Shown here: piece after piece, positions 46,201 to 55,310 of the stretch
How the letters are laid out: each line of letters begins with the position of its first letter
How positions within the stretch are numbered: the stretch's first letter is position 1
Source: Saccharina japonica
Taxonomy: Eukaryota > Sar > Phaeophyceae > Laminariales > Laminariaceae
Assembly: GCA_008828725.1 (NCBI GenBank)
Contig: MEHQ01000701.1
Coordinates: 1-64,000, forward strand
Direction: 5' to 3'
Length of the DNA stretch: 64,000 nt
Translations under genes and position numbers: made by a program
The notes under the pieces: generated by a model
What the model saw: the letters and a program-made list of their open reading frames with translations, nothing else
Told to the model about the DNA's origin: nothing
The model's database searches: none

Positions 46201-47713
46201 TGCCCAACCCAGACCACCTGCAAGCCATGACCCCCATGGTGCCGCTCACGCACTCCCCTCCCATGCATGGGATGGGGATGGCGTACGGCACGCCCCCTCC
46301 CACCATCTTCCAAGCCCCGCCCGGCGCCGTGTTCCACCCGGGGATGCAGTCTCCCATCATGGCCGGCGCTATCCCCGCGGTACCGGGAGGTTGCGACGGG
46401 TCGCCCGGAGGCTTCATGGCCATGCCCCCCCCGTCCCAGCAGGCGATGTTCCAGTTCGAGCCGATGAGCAACCCGGTGGCGGCGGCGATAGCGGCTTGCC
46501 CGCCGCTGACGACGGTTACCGTGGGCATTCCGGACAACATGATCGGGGCGATCCTGGGCCCCGGAGGGGCGACGATCAGCGAGCTGCAGTCGACCACCGG
46601 GGCGAGGATTATCGTGAGCCAGCGGGACGAATTCTTGCCCGGCACGGAGAACCGTATCCTCACGATCTCGGGTGCGCCGATGGCGACTCAGGTGAGACAC
46701 AAAAAACACACTGGGGCGTGTAAAAAGACGTAGCAGGGTATATATATACCGGTACCCCCACACCTTTCATCCTCTCTACCTGTGGTACCTGTTGTCACGT
46801 ACCCAGTATATAATGTACAGCAGTTTAGTTGTGTTTCGTGAAAAATTCGTCTTCCCTCCCCCCCCCAACATATAAATATATAAAGGTAGGTTGTTCGTGG
46901 TATGGGGGGGGTACAATTAATTAATTTAGCGAAAGAGGGAAAATTATATTTAGGTAGGTTGGGGGGGGGTATAATTAATTAATTTAGCGAATGAGGGAGA
47001 AGAATATACAGCAGGTAGTCGCTTAACATTTCAGTCTGGAATTTTCTTCTGTCAAAAAAAGGAAACCCTGAACTTTTACGAAGTGTGTAGCTCATTATCA
47101 AGCCCTGTAATAACCAGGGGCTTTCGCTGGCGTTGGTGTGTGTGTCGTATATGCCGGAGAAGGAGTTCGCGCTTTGTTTGCGTGCACCCTATTATTTAGT
47201 GGTAGGTCCCGGTCGTTCGTTTTATACGAGCTTGATACGTACGTGGTGCTTCAGACGCGTGCCTGTGCCTCTTCACGTTTTTGGCAGCGCGTGCACCAAT
47301 CGTAAAAGAAGTTACGTAGTGTCTTATTGCGGAACCCCGGTTTGGCGGGACGATCGAAACCAAGCCCATGACGGATGTTTGTAAATTTTAACCCCCTTGC
47401 GATCAGCCACCGGAACAGACGTCTTCATGAGAGGAAGTCTCGATTTTTCTCCCCCAAGTCTTCTTGATGCTAACTATTAGCAGTCCTGGCGCACATCAAG
47501 CCACAGCTACCTCCTCTTCGTGCACCCCCCCCCCGTCCTCCCCCCCCCCCCCCCTCCCCACCCCCAATCCACAACCTCCTCCTTAACTCGTCCTGTCCCC
47601 TTTCCACCTCCCTCCTTCTCCTCCTCCTCCTCCTCCTCCAAACTCAACCACAGATGGCGCAGCACCTGGTTTCGCAAAAGATCGAAGCATTCGCGGAGAG
47701 ACCAAGAAGGTAG
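34955..47713 (+). CDS. Three-KH-domain RNA-binding protein, Nova/PCBP-like, 7 exons, 710 aa
   Basis: Exons: 34955-35066, 35450-35532, 36948-37055, 37715-37822, 43064-43234, 45201-46691 and 47654-47713 (with stop). All six introns are GT-AG. The coding length is 2130 bases plus stop, 710 residues, with no internal stop. KH1 is about residues 42-118 (GxxG loop GKKG at 57-60). KH2 is about 138-210 (GRKG at 151-154). A Q/H/P-rich stretch covers about 345-490 and a Met/Pro-rich stretch 490-630. KH3 is about 631-706 (GPGG at 647-650). KH3 contains TGARI and EFLPGT and ends with ATQMAQHLVSQKI, closely following the Nova KH3 pattern, and as in Nova it closes the protein. Family knowledge: such proteins bind single-stranded pyrimidine-rich RNA and act in splicing, stability or translation. 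The molecular function (RNA binding) is firm; the targets are unknown. The start was chosen because its exon donor has exactly the phase exon 2 needs (phase 1) and G is at -3. No polyadenylation signal was recognised. Confidence 0.9.
35450..35532 (+). CDS. KH gene exon 2: first half of KH1
   Basis: The acceptor is a T/C-rich tract ending in ccccag at 35449; the donor gtgagt at 35533 is near consensus. Encodes residues 38-65, including the KH signature LVPSYLAGILIGKKGATIKD with the GxxG loop GKKG. Enters in phase 1 and leaves in phase 0. Confidence 0.92.
35568..35610. repeat. (AGT)n microsatellite in intron 2
   Basis: About 14 AGT/GTA units just downstream of the exon 2 donor. Confidence 0.85.
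36948..37055 (+). CDS. KH gene exon 3: middle of KH1
   Basis: 36 whole codons (residues 66-101) between an acceptor aaaacag and a donor gtgagg. Encodes IQQKSSCVVRIATSG, then YFPGTMERAVLVAG, which matches the beta2-beta3 part of KH1 in Nova (FPGTxER followed by a beta strand and Gly). Its phases fit exons 2 and 4 with no residue missing from the KH fold. Confidence 0.9.
37268..37395. repeat. R1 dispersed repeat in intron 3
   Basis: GGGGGGTGTACTTC, CATGGCCGTAGTCGTATG, CCTACAATGCCGGGACGGAG, CAGGCAGACATTGCGG and then a G-run. Confidence 0.6.
37455..37615. repeat. Purine (GA)-rich tract in intron 3
   Basis: About 160 bases of GAGA with AGGG and GACA interruptions, purine-only over long stretches. 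Confidence 0.8.
37715..37822 (+). CDS. KH gene exon 4: end of KH1 and linker
   Basis: 36 whole codons (residues 102-137), acceptor ttccag, donor gtatgt. Encodes the final KH1 helix (KACSLILHTIHV), then a short linker ending DTIELTQ that runs directly into the first strand of KH2. Shadow frames are open here; this one was chosen by phase and KH homology. Confidence 0.87.
37918..38005 (+). repeat. Dispersed element, TQLANMRFDKILDLTA copy
   Basis: Frame reads FARWKHPTQLANMRFDKIL then DLTA and a long T-run. Located just inside intron 4. Confidence 0.5.
38847..38932. mobile_element. Stowaway-like MITE in intron 4
   Basis: TA-CCACTCTGTCTCTAAGTA to GAGACATAGTGT-TA; diverged ends, AT-rich centre. 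Confidence 0.5.
38967..39094. mobile_element. TACGGGG MITE (V6)
   Basis: TTACGGGGTGGGCTAATGTA left end; right end TTTACTACGCC, C-run, GCAAT. In KH intron 4. Confidence 0.65.
39119..39211. mobile_element. TTAA MITE (P5) in intron 4
   Basis: Degenerate left TTTA-CCCCCATTCATAACTG, intact right GGTTCTTAAGGGG-TTAA. Interior CACACTAATTCCAAGTAGTT as in P1. Confidence 0.6.
39442..39548. mobile_element. TACGGGG MITE (V7)
   Basis: ATCACGGGGTGGGCTAATGT to GGTCCCTATTTAGCCCCCCG, slightly truncated on the right. Confidence 0.6.
39788..39911. mobile_element. TACGGGG MITE (V8)
   Basis: ATTACGAGGGGACCATAGTA to TACTATGGTC, C-run, GTAAT. Confidence 0.65.
40452..40470 (+). repeat. Telomere-like (TTAGGG)3
   Basis: Three perfect TTAGGG units in intron 4. 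Too short for a telomere. Confidence 0.6.
41483..41562. mobile_element. Stowaway-like MITE in intron 4
   Basis: TA-CCACTCTGTCCAGAAATA to TTATTTCGGGGCAGTTAG-TA. Confidence 0.5.
41570..41830 (+). repeat. Minisatellite, three units of about 85-90 bases
   Basis: Repeated ACCTTGTxATxxxTAGT, AATTCCAAxATAAACCTAAA and CTGACTCTAAAACGGTAC. Confidence 0.65.
43064..43234 (+). CDS. KH gene exon 5: KH2
   Basis: 57 whole codons (residues 138-194). The acceptor is a long C-tract ending ttacag; the donor is gtatgt. Encodes RMLIPLTAGGLVIGRKGANI and continues through ALLEASGAKVTLGQK to RVHERMVTVQGKLTAANK. This is the near-complete KH2 with loop GRKG and follows the Nova KH2 pattern (SGAxVxLxQK, then ERxVTVxG). 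Confidence 0.93.
43488..43540 (+). repeat. Dispersed element, short YEILDLTA copy
   Basis: Only YEILDLTA and the T-run are left. In intron 5. Confidence 0.4.
43820..43995 (+). mobile_element. 5'-truncated SINE in intron 5 (S5)
   Basis: The body GGCAAGAACCGTACG...CTACTTTGTGACC...GGAGAGAGAAAGGAAGGG is followed by an A-rich tail with AAAAATAAAAAT units. A 10-base insert (TTAATATGTA) splits the usual GACTAGGAAGG and creates a TATTAATA. Confidence 0.55.
44758..44960 (+). mobile_element. 5'-truncated SINE in intron 5 (S6)
   Basis: The body GTCTTCTCGCCATAAAA...GTAGTGGGGAGGAGGGAG...GACTAGGAAGGAGAAG ends in an A-rich tail with AAATAAAAACAAAAA. Confidence 0.6.
45201..46691 (+). CDS. KH gene exon 6: end of KH2, poly-Q linker, most of KH3
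   Basis: 497 whole codons (residues 195-691). The acceptor is cctccag and the donor gtgaga. It opens with the last KH2 helix (AVEMLVDRLLEEP) and then a Gly/Ala/Pro-rich linker. A mixed CAG/CAA/CAC/CCG tract at about 45650-46090 encodes Gln, His and Pro, followed by a Met/Pro-rich segment. KH3 starts at residue 631 (TTVTVGIPDNMIGAILGPGG). CAA interruptions break up pure CAG runs. The antisense strand is also open for more than 500 codons here because the sense frame lacks the complementary stop triplets; it is a shadow. Confidence 0.93.
46868..47000 (+). repeat. Short tandem duplication in intron 6
   Basis: Two units of AGGTAGGTTG, a G-run, ATTAATTAATTTAGCGAA. Confidence 0.6.
47654..47713 (+). 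CDS. KH gene exon 7: end of KH3 and stop
   Basis: 19 codons and TAG after acceptor aaccacag. Encodes MAQHLVSQKIEAFAERPRR. Joined to GAPMATQ of exon 6 this forms the last helix of KH3 as in Nova (xATQxAQxLxxQ). The acceptor lies behind a long CT-rich tract (47520-47650). Confidence 0.88.
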   Translation: MAQHLVSQKIEAFAERPRR

Positions 47714-50700
47714 CACCAGCGGATATAGAACGTCTGCGTTTTGGCGTCATGCGCGTCCCAGCGTTGCCGGGCCGGAAGCCAAAGACAGGGGGGCAAATCG
47801 CTCATTCCCGAGCTTCGGGACTAGAAGAAGCGCGGCCAACCCCAGGCATAGTTTTACCCCCCCCCCCGTCCCGTCCCGTCCCGGCATTATATTAGGGATG
47901 CGGCGAGGGTCTATGGTCATACGACTACGGCCATGCATGAAAATGAAGTACCCCCCCCCGCCCCCTCTAACACGCCTCCACCCCCCCCCCCGGCCACGGC
48001 CACGGCCGCGCGCCCGCCCGCCCGCTCCCCCTTCTTCCATATTCCGCCGACCATACCGACGCCAACTCCCCCCCGGCGCCCCGCGCCAAAGCTGATGATA
48101 TTCACCTCGCGGTTATATGGATCGAGTGAGCGTGGTGACCCCGACGAAGGTACGTCGATGTCGACTCCTTCATTTCACCCATGGGCCGACCGTTTTTTTT
48201 TTTTTTTTGGAGTAACGGTCCGTGCTTCAGGGTGGTATATACTGCTGTACGTTTTACAGTGGGTAATACTCTCTTTTTTACGAAAAATAGGGTATGTTAT
48301 GCCTGCCTACAATATATATTTTATGATCTTCAGACGCCATTTTGATGAATATATCTGGCCCGTTTGTTTTGTTTTGTTTTGTTTTTTGTTTTCTTCTTTT
48401 CGTTTTCGTTATCGTTTTCGTTATCGTTTTCGTTTTCGTTTTTTTTTTTTTTTTACAGAGATACTGGTAAAGTTTTAGTGTCCTCCTGTGGTGCGGTGGC
48501 TGTGTGATGGGCCATGCATGCGCTGCACGGGAAAAAAATAAGCGCTTGCGGTGCGCGCTTGGCTTATTTGCCCCGCGCCCTATTAATAGAAGAGCACTTT
48601 GACCTTTTTTTGCGGCGGCTTGGGATTGTTTGTTTGTCTGTTTTTTTTTGTTTTTTTTTTTATCTGTGCTCGTTTTGCCTGTTTCTTTTCTTGTATCAGG
48701 CAGCGGGTATATATATTTACCGTTTTATTTTTTGGTGATATATAGGTGCGCTGCTCGCGGTGACGAGTGCGGATGTCGTAACGCAAACGGCGGTCATGGA
48801 AGGCGTTATCGGCAAAAAAAAAGCCTCCTCGTCACTAGAGAAATACGTTTCGTGTCATTTTCAGATTGGTCGTTCTTTTAGGTGACGTCATTGATCCCGG
48901 ATGACAGACTCTCATCATGTCGACCAAGGATTTTCCACCAATCAGAATTTCCAACGTTGAAAAAATTGACCAATCAGAAAACTGCGGCCACGAAATGTCT
49001 CCGCATTATGAAGTATGAAGCAGCCGCCTGGTGAATTTACGTAGGGCATGTGTGTTTCCCCCCCGCGGTGCTCCTGACTTGTTTCACCCCCGCGCTTGAG
49101 CATGCATGCCTGCGGAAGCTTTCTCATGAACTTTTTATGTTTGTCTAACGTGTGTTTTTGGGTTGGGCTGGGTGCGGAAGTTGGTTGATGTGGAACACAG
49201 CAGTTACAAAAAAAAGCTATTCGGATTGACAGGTGATATATGATACTACGTATAGGTACAGTAATACTCAGTAAAACATGTATTGGTGCGGCCCTTTTTT
49301 CCATGAGAGATGGAGGGATTTGCTGTGTGGGTACGCGGGGGGGGGGAGGGAGCGGTGTGAGCTCTGCCACCCGCAGAACGAACGCGAGCAAACTTTTATT
49401 TTTTGGAATGTTTTTTTTTTTTGTACGAGCTTGAAAGTATTTTGTTGGTGTAAGGTGTGATTTTTGGGTTTGTCAGCAAGCCTGCGTAGTCGCACAAAGA
49501 CGGTGCCTAGAAGGAAAAAATGGCGCCTGAAAGGTTTGAGTGAAGGGCTAGCCCAACAAACGTCGGTGTTAGAGGCATGGCCCCTCCCCCCTGCGGCTTC
49601 CCTATCACAGCAAAACTATGTGGTACCTGGTATATAGTTGTGTGGACGAAAATGGACTCTCCATTGCGTGTTGCATGTACCGTTTTTCCGTGAATGTTTA
49701 CTACTACTACTACTACTACTAACTGTATACTGTATTGGGATTTGGATATGATTTGATATGATTTGGATTGAACTGGATTTAGGGTGTTACCATTAGTTTT
49801 CTACGATGTATGCGTGTACCCGGTAGCCTGGTGGGATTTATTTTTGGTGGTGTGCGTAGTAACTCTGTAGCAGTATATAGCAAAAAAAAGGACGCAACTC
49901 GACCACATCCATCGTGTTTTTGATGAGTATACCCGGGTTGTATTTGTTCGTGATTTTTTTATGCGTGGGTGCGTGTGTGCGTGCGTGTGTGCGTGTATGC
50001 GTTCTGAAAGGCTGTGCCCTCACGACATGTTCAGTTTTCATTTTAGCAAGGGTTTTCCCGTTCGTCAGCGGAGAGGTACGTACGTACGCGCATGGCGTGT
50101 GCCATTTTGGGAGTTGGGGGGGGGGCGGGGTTGCTAATGATAGGCAGGCAGTACGCATAATACTATTTCGAAAGCTGACGTTCAGGTATTCGTGCGGTAT
50201 TAGTTGGGGAAAAAAAACGCAGTTTCATTTCGGCAACAGAACAGCACACAAGTATATACGAAAAGTCGGTCCGTTATACAGGGACACGATTCAGAGCAGT
50301 GGTAGTAGCTCTCTGTAGACCAGCCGAAGAGTGGGGGGGAGGGGTGGATGATTCTGCCATTCATGTCGTTACCATAAGAGTTTCGGGGGAGAAAGGAAGG
50401 AAGGGGGGGTGGGGTAACGTTTTTGGGGAGGAAATTTGCACGCACGTGTGTGTGACTTGGAAGTGAAAAAAAAAAAAAACACGGGGAGAAACGGTTTCTG
50501 TGGTGCTTACTACAGTAGATACACTGCCTGTGGTGCTTACTACCGCAAGGATTTGGAAAAGAAGACGAAAAAAATAAGGTACCTGTGTGTACTTACTCCC
50601 TAGCATTAAGCAGGCACCACGTAACGTAATACTATATTATATGAAAAGAGCAAAAATACACGGAGGCAATTGTTACAGCGGGGGGGGGGGGGGAGGGGGG

Positions 50701-51023
50701 GGGGGTGCTCCTGTCTCCTATCATTCGCTACCGTACTGCAGGCGACTATTGCTACGGATCAAGCGACTCGGGACCTGTGGCAAAATAGTGCCCACTGCGT
50801 TTAGCAGGGTAGCACCAGCAACCCCCTCACTAACGTAGCCCCATCCGTATGCTCGCAGGGGCCAAAAGCATTAGAGCCCACCAGAACATTATTGTCAGTT
50901 CATTTTGATCTTGACTTGCTTGTGCAGAGGCATAAACTACTACTTTTTTTTTCGTTTTTTCGTTTTTTCGTTTGTTCGTCCGTTCATTTTTTCGTTTATT
51001 GCGTTTTTGTACGGCTGGATCAG
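47714..51023. other. Intergenic or intronic stretch before the DLST exon
   Basis: Holds one R1 copy, C- and T-runs, CGTTTT minisatellite DNA (48390-48450) and a low-complexity GTGTGCGT tract (49965-50000). A short open stretch at 48749-48818 (ALLAVTSADVVTQTAVMEGV) is GC-rich and exon-like, but I could not tie it to a gene. Confidence 0.5.
47870..47958. repeat. R1 dispersed repeat after the KH gene
   Basis: CCCGGCATTATATTAGGGAT, GGTCTATGGTCATACGACTA and GAAGTACCCCC, bounded by C-runs. Confidence 0.6.
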
Positions 51024-51137
51024 ACATCGACGACGCGGCCAAGGAGATCGTGTACCGCAACTACGTGGACATCTCCGTGGCGGTTTCATCGCCGAACGGA
51101 CTGGTCGTTCCCGTCCTTCGCAACGTCGAGGACATGG
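51024..51137 (+). CDS. DLST: Isolated exon of dihydrolipoyl succinyltransferase (2-oxoglutarate dehydrogenase E2)
   Basis: A 114-base stretch between a strong acceptor (T-rich tract, then ggatcag) and a donor gtacgt. It encodes 37 complete residues including [15 protein letters not shown] and [13 protein letters not shown]. This matches the inner catalytic domain of the mitochondrial 2-oxoglutarate dehydrogenase E2 (human pattern KEVVYRDYIDISVAV...GLVVPVIRNVE) rather than pyruvate dehydrogenase E2. Known role: succinyl transfer from lipoyl-lysine to CoA in the TCA cycle. It enters with two bases of a codon and leaves with one. I searched by eye for the lipoyl-lysine motif, FTISNGG, NPPQSAILG and the DHR active-site motif on both strands and found none. 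It is therefore either one exon of a gene with very long introns or a stranded gene fragment. Confidence 0.75.
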
Positions 51138-51424
51138 GTACGTCGAACCAACAACGTACCGTCAATTTGTATTTGTCATCAACCCGCTTTGGAATGCGCC
51201 CACTTTTTTTTGGGGACAAACGTACAGCCAGTACGCGACAGCAGTTAATTACGGAGGTTGGGAGTTAGGGAATTTTCGGGTAGAATTTTGCGCGCGAACC
51301 TTAAGAAACGTTTTTTTTATTGCTGAAATTAATTAATTGATGAAAGTGAGGGGCATACCCTGCCCCACATAAGAAGTTTTAAGCCTGGCCAAAATTAGAT
51401 TTTCTCAAACCCTTATGCTGGTAC

Positions 51425-51925
51425 GGGGGGGGGGGGTGTACTCATGTTGTGCACGGCCGTAGTCATATGACCATAGACCCTCGCATCCCTACAATGCCGG
51501 GACGGAGCCGTTGGGTTTTCACCAACCAGGCAGACATTGCTTGCACCAAGCGCGAAGCGCCGTGAGGTATTGGGCGATCGCATGGAGGGTGAGCTGCATC
51601 CTGCTAAGAACCGCCTCTGAGGCGGACTTGCATATGGACGACAGCTTCAATGAGTTAATTTAATTTCTGGTGTGGCCACTTCCGGAGACAGCAATGGGTT
51701 TTACTATGTAACTGCCTCGCGGATGCCTTACCATATTAACACTACGTGATACGACCATTCCCCTTGTGCGGAGCAAAGGTTCTCCACCCCGCACAAATGA
51801 TCTACTCGACCGCCAGCTTTGGTGAACGCCAAAAAAAATATTTAAAAAAACGGCACCCTGGTTGTCTAGCTCACGCAGCGAGTGGCGTGTTTTACAGCGT
51901 CGTTGCCAACCGACGCCAACCCAAC
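51425..51925. repeat. Longest R1 copy, about 500 bases
   Basis: G-run, GTGTACTCATGTTGTG, GCCGGGACGGAGCCG, GCATGGAGGGTGAG, then GAGGCGGACTTGCATATGGA, GGTGTGGCCACTTCC and GCCAACCCAACGG. Shares its whole length with 59725-60240. No coding capacity seen. Confidence 0.65.
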
Positions 51926-52260
51926 GGGGGGGGGGGGGTTGTACTCATGTCGTGTATGGCTGTAGTCGTATGAACCACAAACCCTCGCATCCCTACAATG
52001 CCGGGACTGAGTAGCACGTTGGGTTGTCCGCCAACGAGGGAGACATTGCTTGCTTGCACCAAGCGTGAAGCGAAACGTGAGGTGTTTGACGATTCGCATG
52101 AAGGGCTGAGCTGCATCCTGCTAAGCACCGCTTGTTGGGCGGACTTGCATATGGACGACAGCCTCCATCAACGAATTGTTTTTATTTCTGATGTGGTCTC
52201 TTCCAGAGGCAGCAATGGGTATATTATCGGGAGGGGGGGGGGGTCGCCAGGAAATGCAAA
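51926..52260. repeat. Second R1 copy, tandem
   Basis: Same start (G-run, GTACTCATGTCGTG) through GGCGGACTTGCATATGGACG, then truncated at a G-run at 52228. Confidence 0.6.
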
Positions 52261-52529
52261 ACGCTACAAACTAACCAATCCTGTGTTACAGCAGGAGCGG
52301 GCAGATTACCCCCCGTGACAAAAACAAAAAAGGGGGGAGAAGATCGACCAAGAAGTTTCCACCAACCAAATAGTTTCAATAACAAAAAAAGTTGATCGAT
52401 AGGGAAAACTACGAGCGCGAAATGTCTTTTCTCTCGATTGGCGAAGGGCGAAAACGCTTGGGCATTTGCAACGAGGCGGGGTAGAAGGCTGGCGACAGAC
52501 AAAATTTACGCGGTCGCGATAAGTTACTG

Positions 52530-52640
52530 TTACGGGGTGGGCTAATGTAGTAAATAGGGCCTACGGTACACACAAAAACCTATATGTTTACCTATTTTTA
52601 CTAACAATATTTGGTCCTATTTACTATGGCCCCCCGCAAT
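52530..52640. mobile_element. TACGGGG MITE (V9)
   Basis: TTACGGGGTGGGCTAATGTA to TTTACTATGGCCCCCCGCAA. Confidence 0.65.
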
Positions 52641-52855
52641 GGCACACGACAAGAACACCACACACGGAAACCTTTTCAACGAAATCGGAAGCGAACATCG
52701 ATCGTAGGCCCGAAGGTAGAAGGGAGCCCAGCGGCAACAGCTGGGAGGGAGGTTAATAGTATTCGTAAGGAATCAGCCGAAACCGTGGCTACGTAGTGGG
52801 TGTCTTTTTAGTATTACTACTGTAGTTGAGATGTCTAGAGAAAACTGGACTGCTT

Positions 52856-52965
52856 GTTGGGTGTGTTCTTCACATTAAACCGTCCTTTCTACCCGTCGAC
52901 ATCCAGCACACCCAGTGTCTGTGCCGATTCTTCATCCTAGAGAGATACCAGTTATGCGGTCACAA
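52856..52965 (-). repeat. Retroposon-like repeat, reverse copy
   Basis: The reverse complement of the repeat at 815-905 (TTCTTCACATTAAACCGTCC, then CCGATTCTTCATCC). A partial relative lies at 38345-38420. Confidence 0.45.
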
Positions 52966-53199
52966 AAACTACGACACAGAGATACTACGCTGCAGTGCAG
53001 AAAGCAGGGCAGACAATGCAATGCCATATACGACAGGCACGACCCACCCTGCTAGCGATCTAGTTGCGTGAAAGGCTCCAGTCCGTATTCTTTATCGTTG
53101 TTGTCAGATGATGCAGGACGGGACATGGTATATCCATTGCCAGGTTTTGCCTATTGAGCAGGTTTTCGTTGTTACTCACGTGCGTTGATTTGCTTAGTG

Positions 53200-54190
53200 C
53201 TAGAAGAAGAGCAGCAGCTTTATTCCTTTTAGGGAACGATGGGAGACTGAAACGCTGGGCTCGATGACTCTTCCTGATTTCCCATCTAAGGCGCGCCTCC
53301 CAAGCAATACAAACACGATCCAGACACCTGCACCCAGGTAGTTAACGGCCTTTCCAGGCAGCCCAAGGGGCAATACCCCAACACTACCCAATTCTGATGA
53401 GACGTACAATAGGCAGAAATACGGGAAATTCGTGAAAACCTCACTTCCACGAATTAGATACATGAGTCGAAGAGGCGGCCCCCTCATACACCTCTGAACT
53501 GCAAGGCTACGAAGCCCACAACAAGGAACGCCAAGGAAACGAAAGAAAAACAGACAAATATGCCCAAATAATGAAAGGAGTACTTGCCCGTAAGGGACAG
53601 GACATATTACGCCAAACCAAGCCATCGCCATACCCCCATCAAGGGGAGGCGGTGGGGCGAGCATGCGCCGACGGAAACGCAAACGAGTGGACACAAAAAA
53701 AAATCATGCAGTGCTGTGCCACAGGATGATTATGTAGCCAACTTCCCGGGATCGCCCCCGGCTCCGAGCGGGGGGGGGGGGGGGGGGGGGGGGGGGTCGG
53801 CAGGACCAAAAACCCCACGAAACACGACAAGCCGTCTGTCTTGAACCTTAACTGAGTGGCTCGGTTACTCAGGCTAATTAACCCCGGCACTGGGAGGGAG
53901 GGGTAGGCAGGACGAAATACGCCAAAATCATTCCAAACCCGGCCCAAATTGTTTGGAATCGCGTCTTGTGCTACAAATGAGTGACTCGATTATCCAGACC
54001 AGCCCTATCCCTGAGCGGAGGGGGGTAGGCAGGATGGTATTCGCAAGAACCATCCCGTACCCGGCCCAACAACTCAGAAAACGACGAATGAGTATCTAGA
54101 GGAAAAACTCGACCCGAAAGCTCCGAAAAGGTCAAAGGAAACACCATAAGAAAACCCCCAAAACCCAGAAAAGCGGAAAGCAATTGAGTG
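53200..54190. repeat. Diverged dispersed repeats
   Basis: 53200-53480 shares AGGGAACGATGG, TTCCCATCTAA, CGCCTCCCAAGxAATAC and GGCCTTTCCAGG with 57000-57230 and in part 57515-57680. 53870-54080 holds two related blocks (GGGTAGGCAGGA, AACCCGGCCCAA). No coding support. Confidence 0.5.
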
Positions 54191-54249
54191 CAGCGTAGAT
54201 GCGAAAATCAGTTATCCACGGCTGCTGCGCCTCGAGATTCATCTACGTT

Positions 54250-55310
54250 TCACTGGACCCCCCCCTGAAAAACGAGCTATCGCAGTGTGCTTGCAGGCAC
54301 CAAGAACCGCCTACAGCTCCCGTTGGTGTCGTGCAGCGCGCCGGAGAGCCTGGCGGCAACCCGGCGCCTCTGTTTTGCCGCCTTCGGTCTTCAACTCCAC
54401 CCGGGCGTGCTGACGAACAGCCGCTGCCACTGGCACGGCGCTGCCTGCTGTTAACTATGGCTCAGGGTTTCGCGGGGCCCCTCGACCATCCGCCCGGCGT
54501 GCTACCACCCCGCCGCGAGCCACATGGTCACGACCACCTCCGGTCGTCCTTGTGGCCTCCGCTGCTGCCGCCTCGCCTTTCCCGACGGTACCCATCCCGA
54601 CCGAGCGCGACCGCGACGAGCCTTTGGGAAACCTTCTTTTTAAGACTACCGCCCCCGACTGACGTGCCGCCCGCCACAACGACCGACCTGGATGCCCTCG
54701 GCGCAGCTGCTGAATTACAGTGCCGTAATTCCGCAGCGTGCTATTCGCACGCGGACCGGGCGCAGGAGCAGCAACAGGCCGACCCCGCGTGCTACACGTC
54801 GCCATGCGAATACATATACAGTTCTTGGCCGGCCGGCGGCCTTGCCAAGCGACGTTTTGGCGTGTTTTCCTTCACACCAGCTCCTACCACCCAAATGGCA
54901 ACGGTGGGGTGAAGCGTGTAAAGCCGCACGACGGGCCTAGATGCTGGCAGTGGTCGTCAACGAGCTCCGAAACAACTGGAAGAGGAAACAAGCTCCCTCA
55001 CGTCGATTTCAGTGTACAACGATTCGGTAAGCTCCGCCATTGGTTTAGCTCTCCCAACGAGGTCCACACGGGTAGGATCCGCGCGTGCCTCATTCTCACG
55101 CTTTGCAGCACGCCGGCTGCCCGAGTCAAACCCGGCAGCGCGGAGCGGTTTGTGAGGCATAACTCGCGCGGCGGTGCCGGGAGTCGCAAAGCCCAAAGGC
55201 GGCATGGCTTGCTGTTCAGAGGCCAGTCTTGTAGGCGGCGGGGCTTGCTACGCAGAGGCCCTGTCCGTTGGTGTTGCGTCCCTTGGCTCCACCAGGATGT
55301 CTTGGTCTAG
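54250..55310. other. GC-rich block with overlapping ORFs, no recognised product
   Basis: A 237-codon ORF (54199-54912) and a 190-codon ORF (54738-55310) on + overlap minus-strand ORFs of 116 and 82 codons. The block is much more GC-rich than its surroundings and has almost no simple repeats, unlike the rest of this region. None of the four translations shows a domain I recognise. Candidates are an exon of an unknown gene or a decayed transposon. Confidence 0.3.

Noticed and set aside
45135-46763. 542-codon antisense ORF rich in Leu/Arg opposite KH exon 6
   Set aside because: It is the shadow of the CAG/CAA/CAC-rich sense exon; the sense frame carries KH2 and KH3 motifs and clean splice sites.
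48749-48818. Possible upstream DLST exon (ALLAVTSADVVTQTAVMEGV)
   Set aside because: Resembles the helix before the DLST exon only loosely, and would need a non-consensus GC donor (ATCG|GCAAAA). Not enough to claim.
53200-53694. 164-codon minus-strand ORF with hydrophobic segments
   Set aside because: Lies in a dispersed repeat whose other copies (57000-57230) do not keep the frame.
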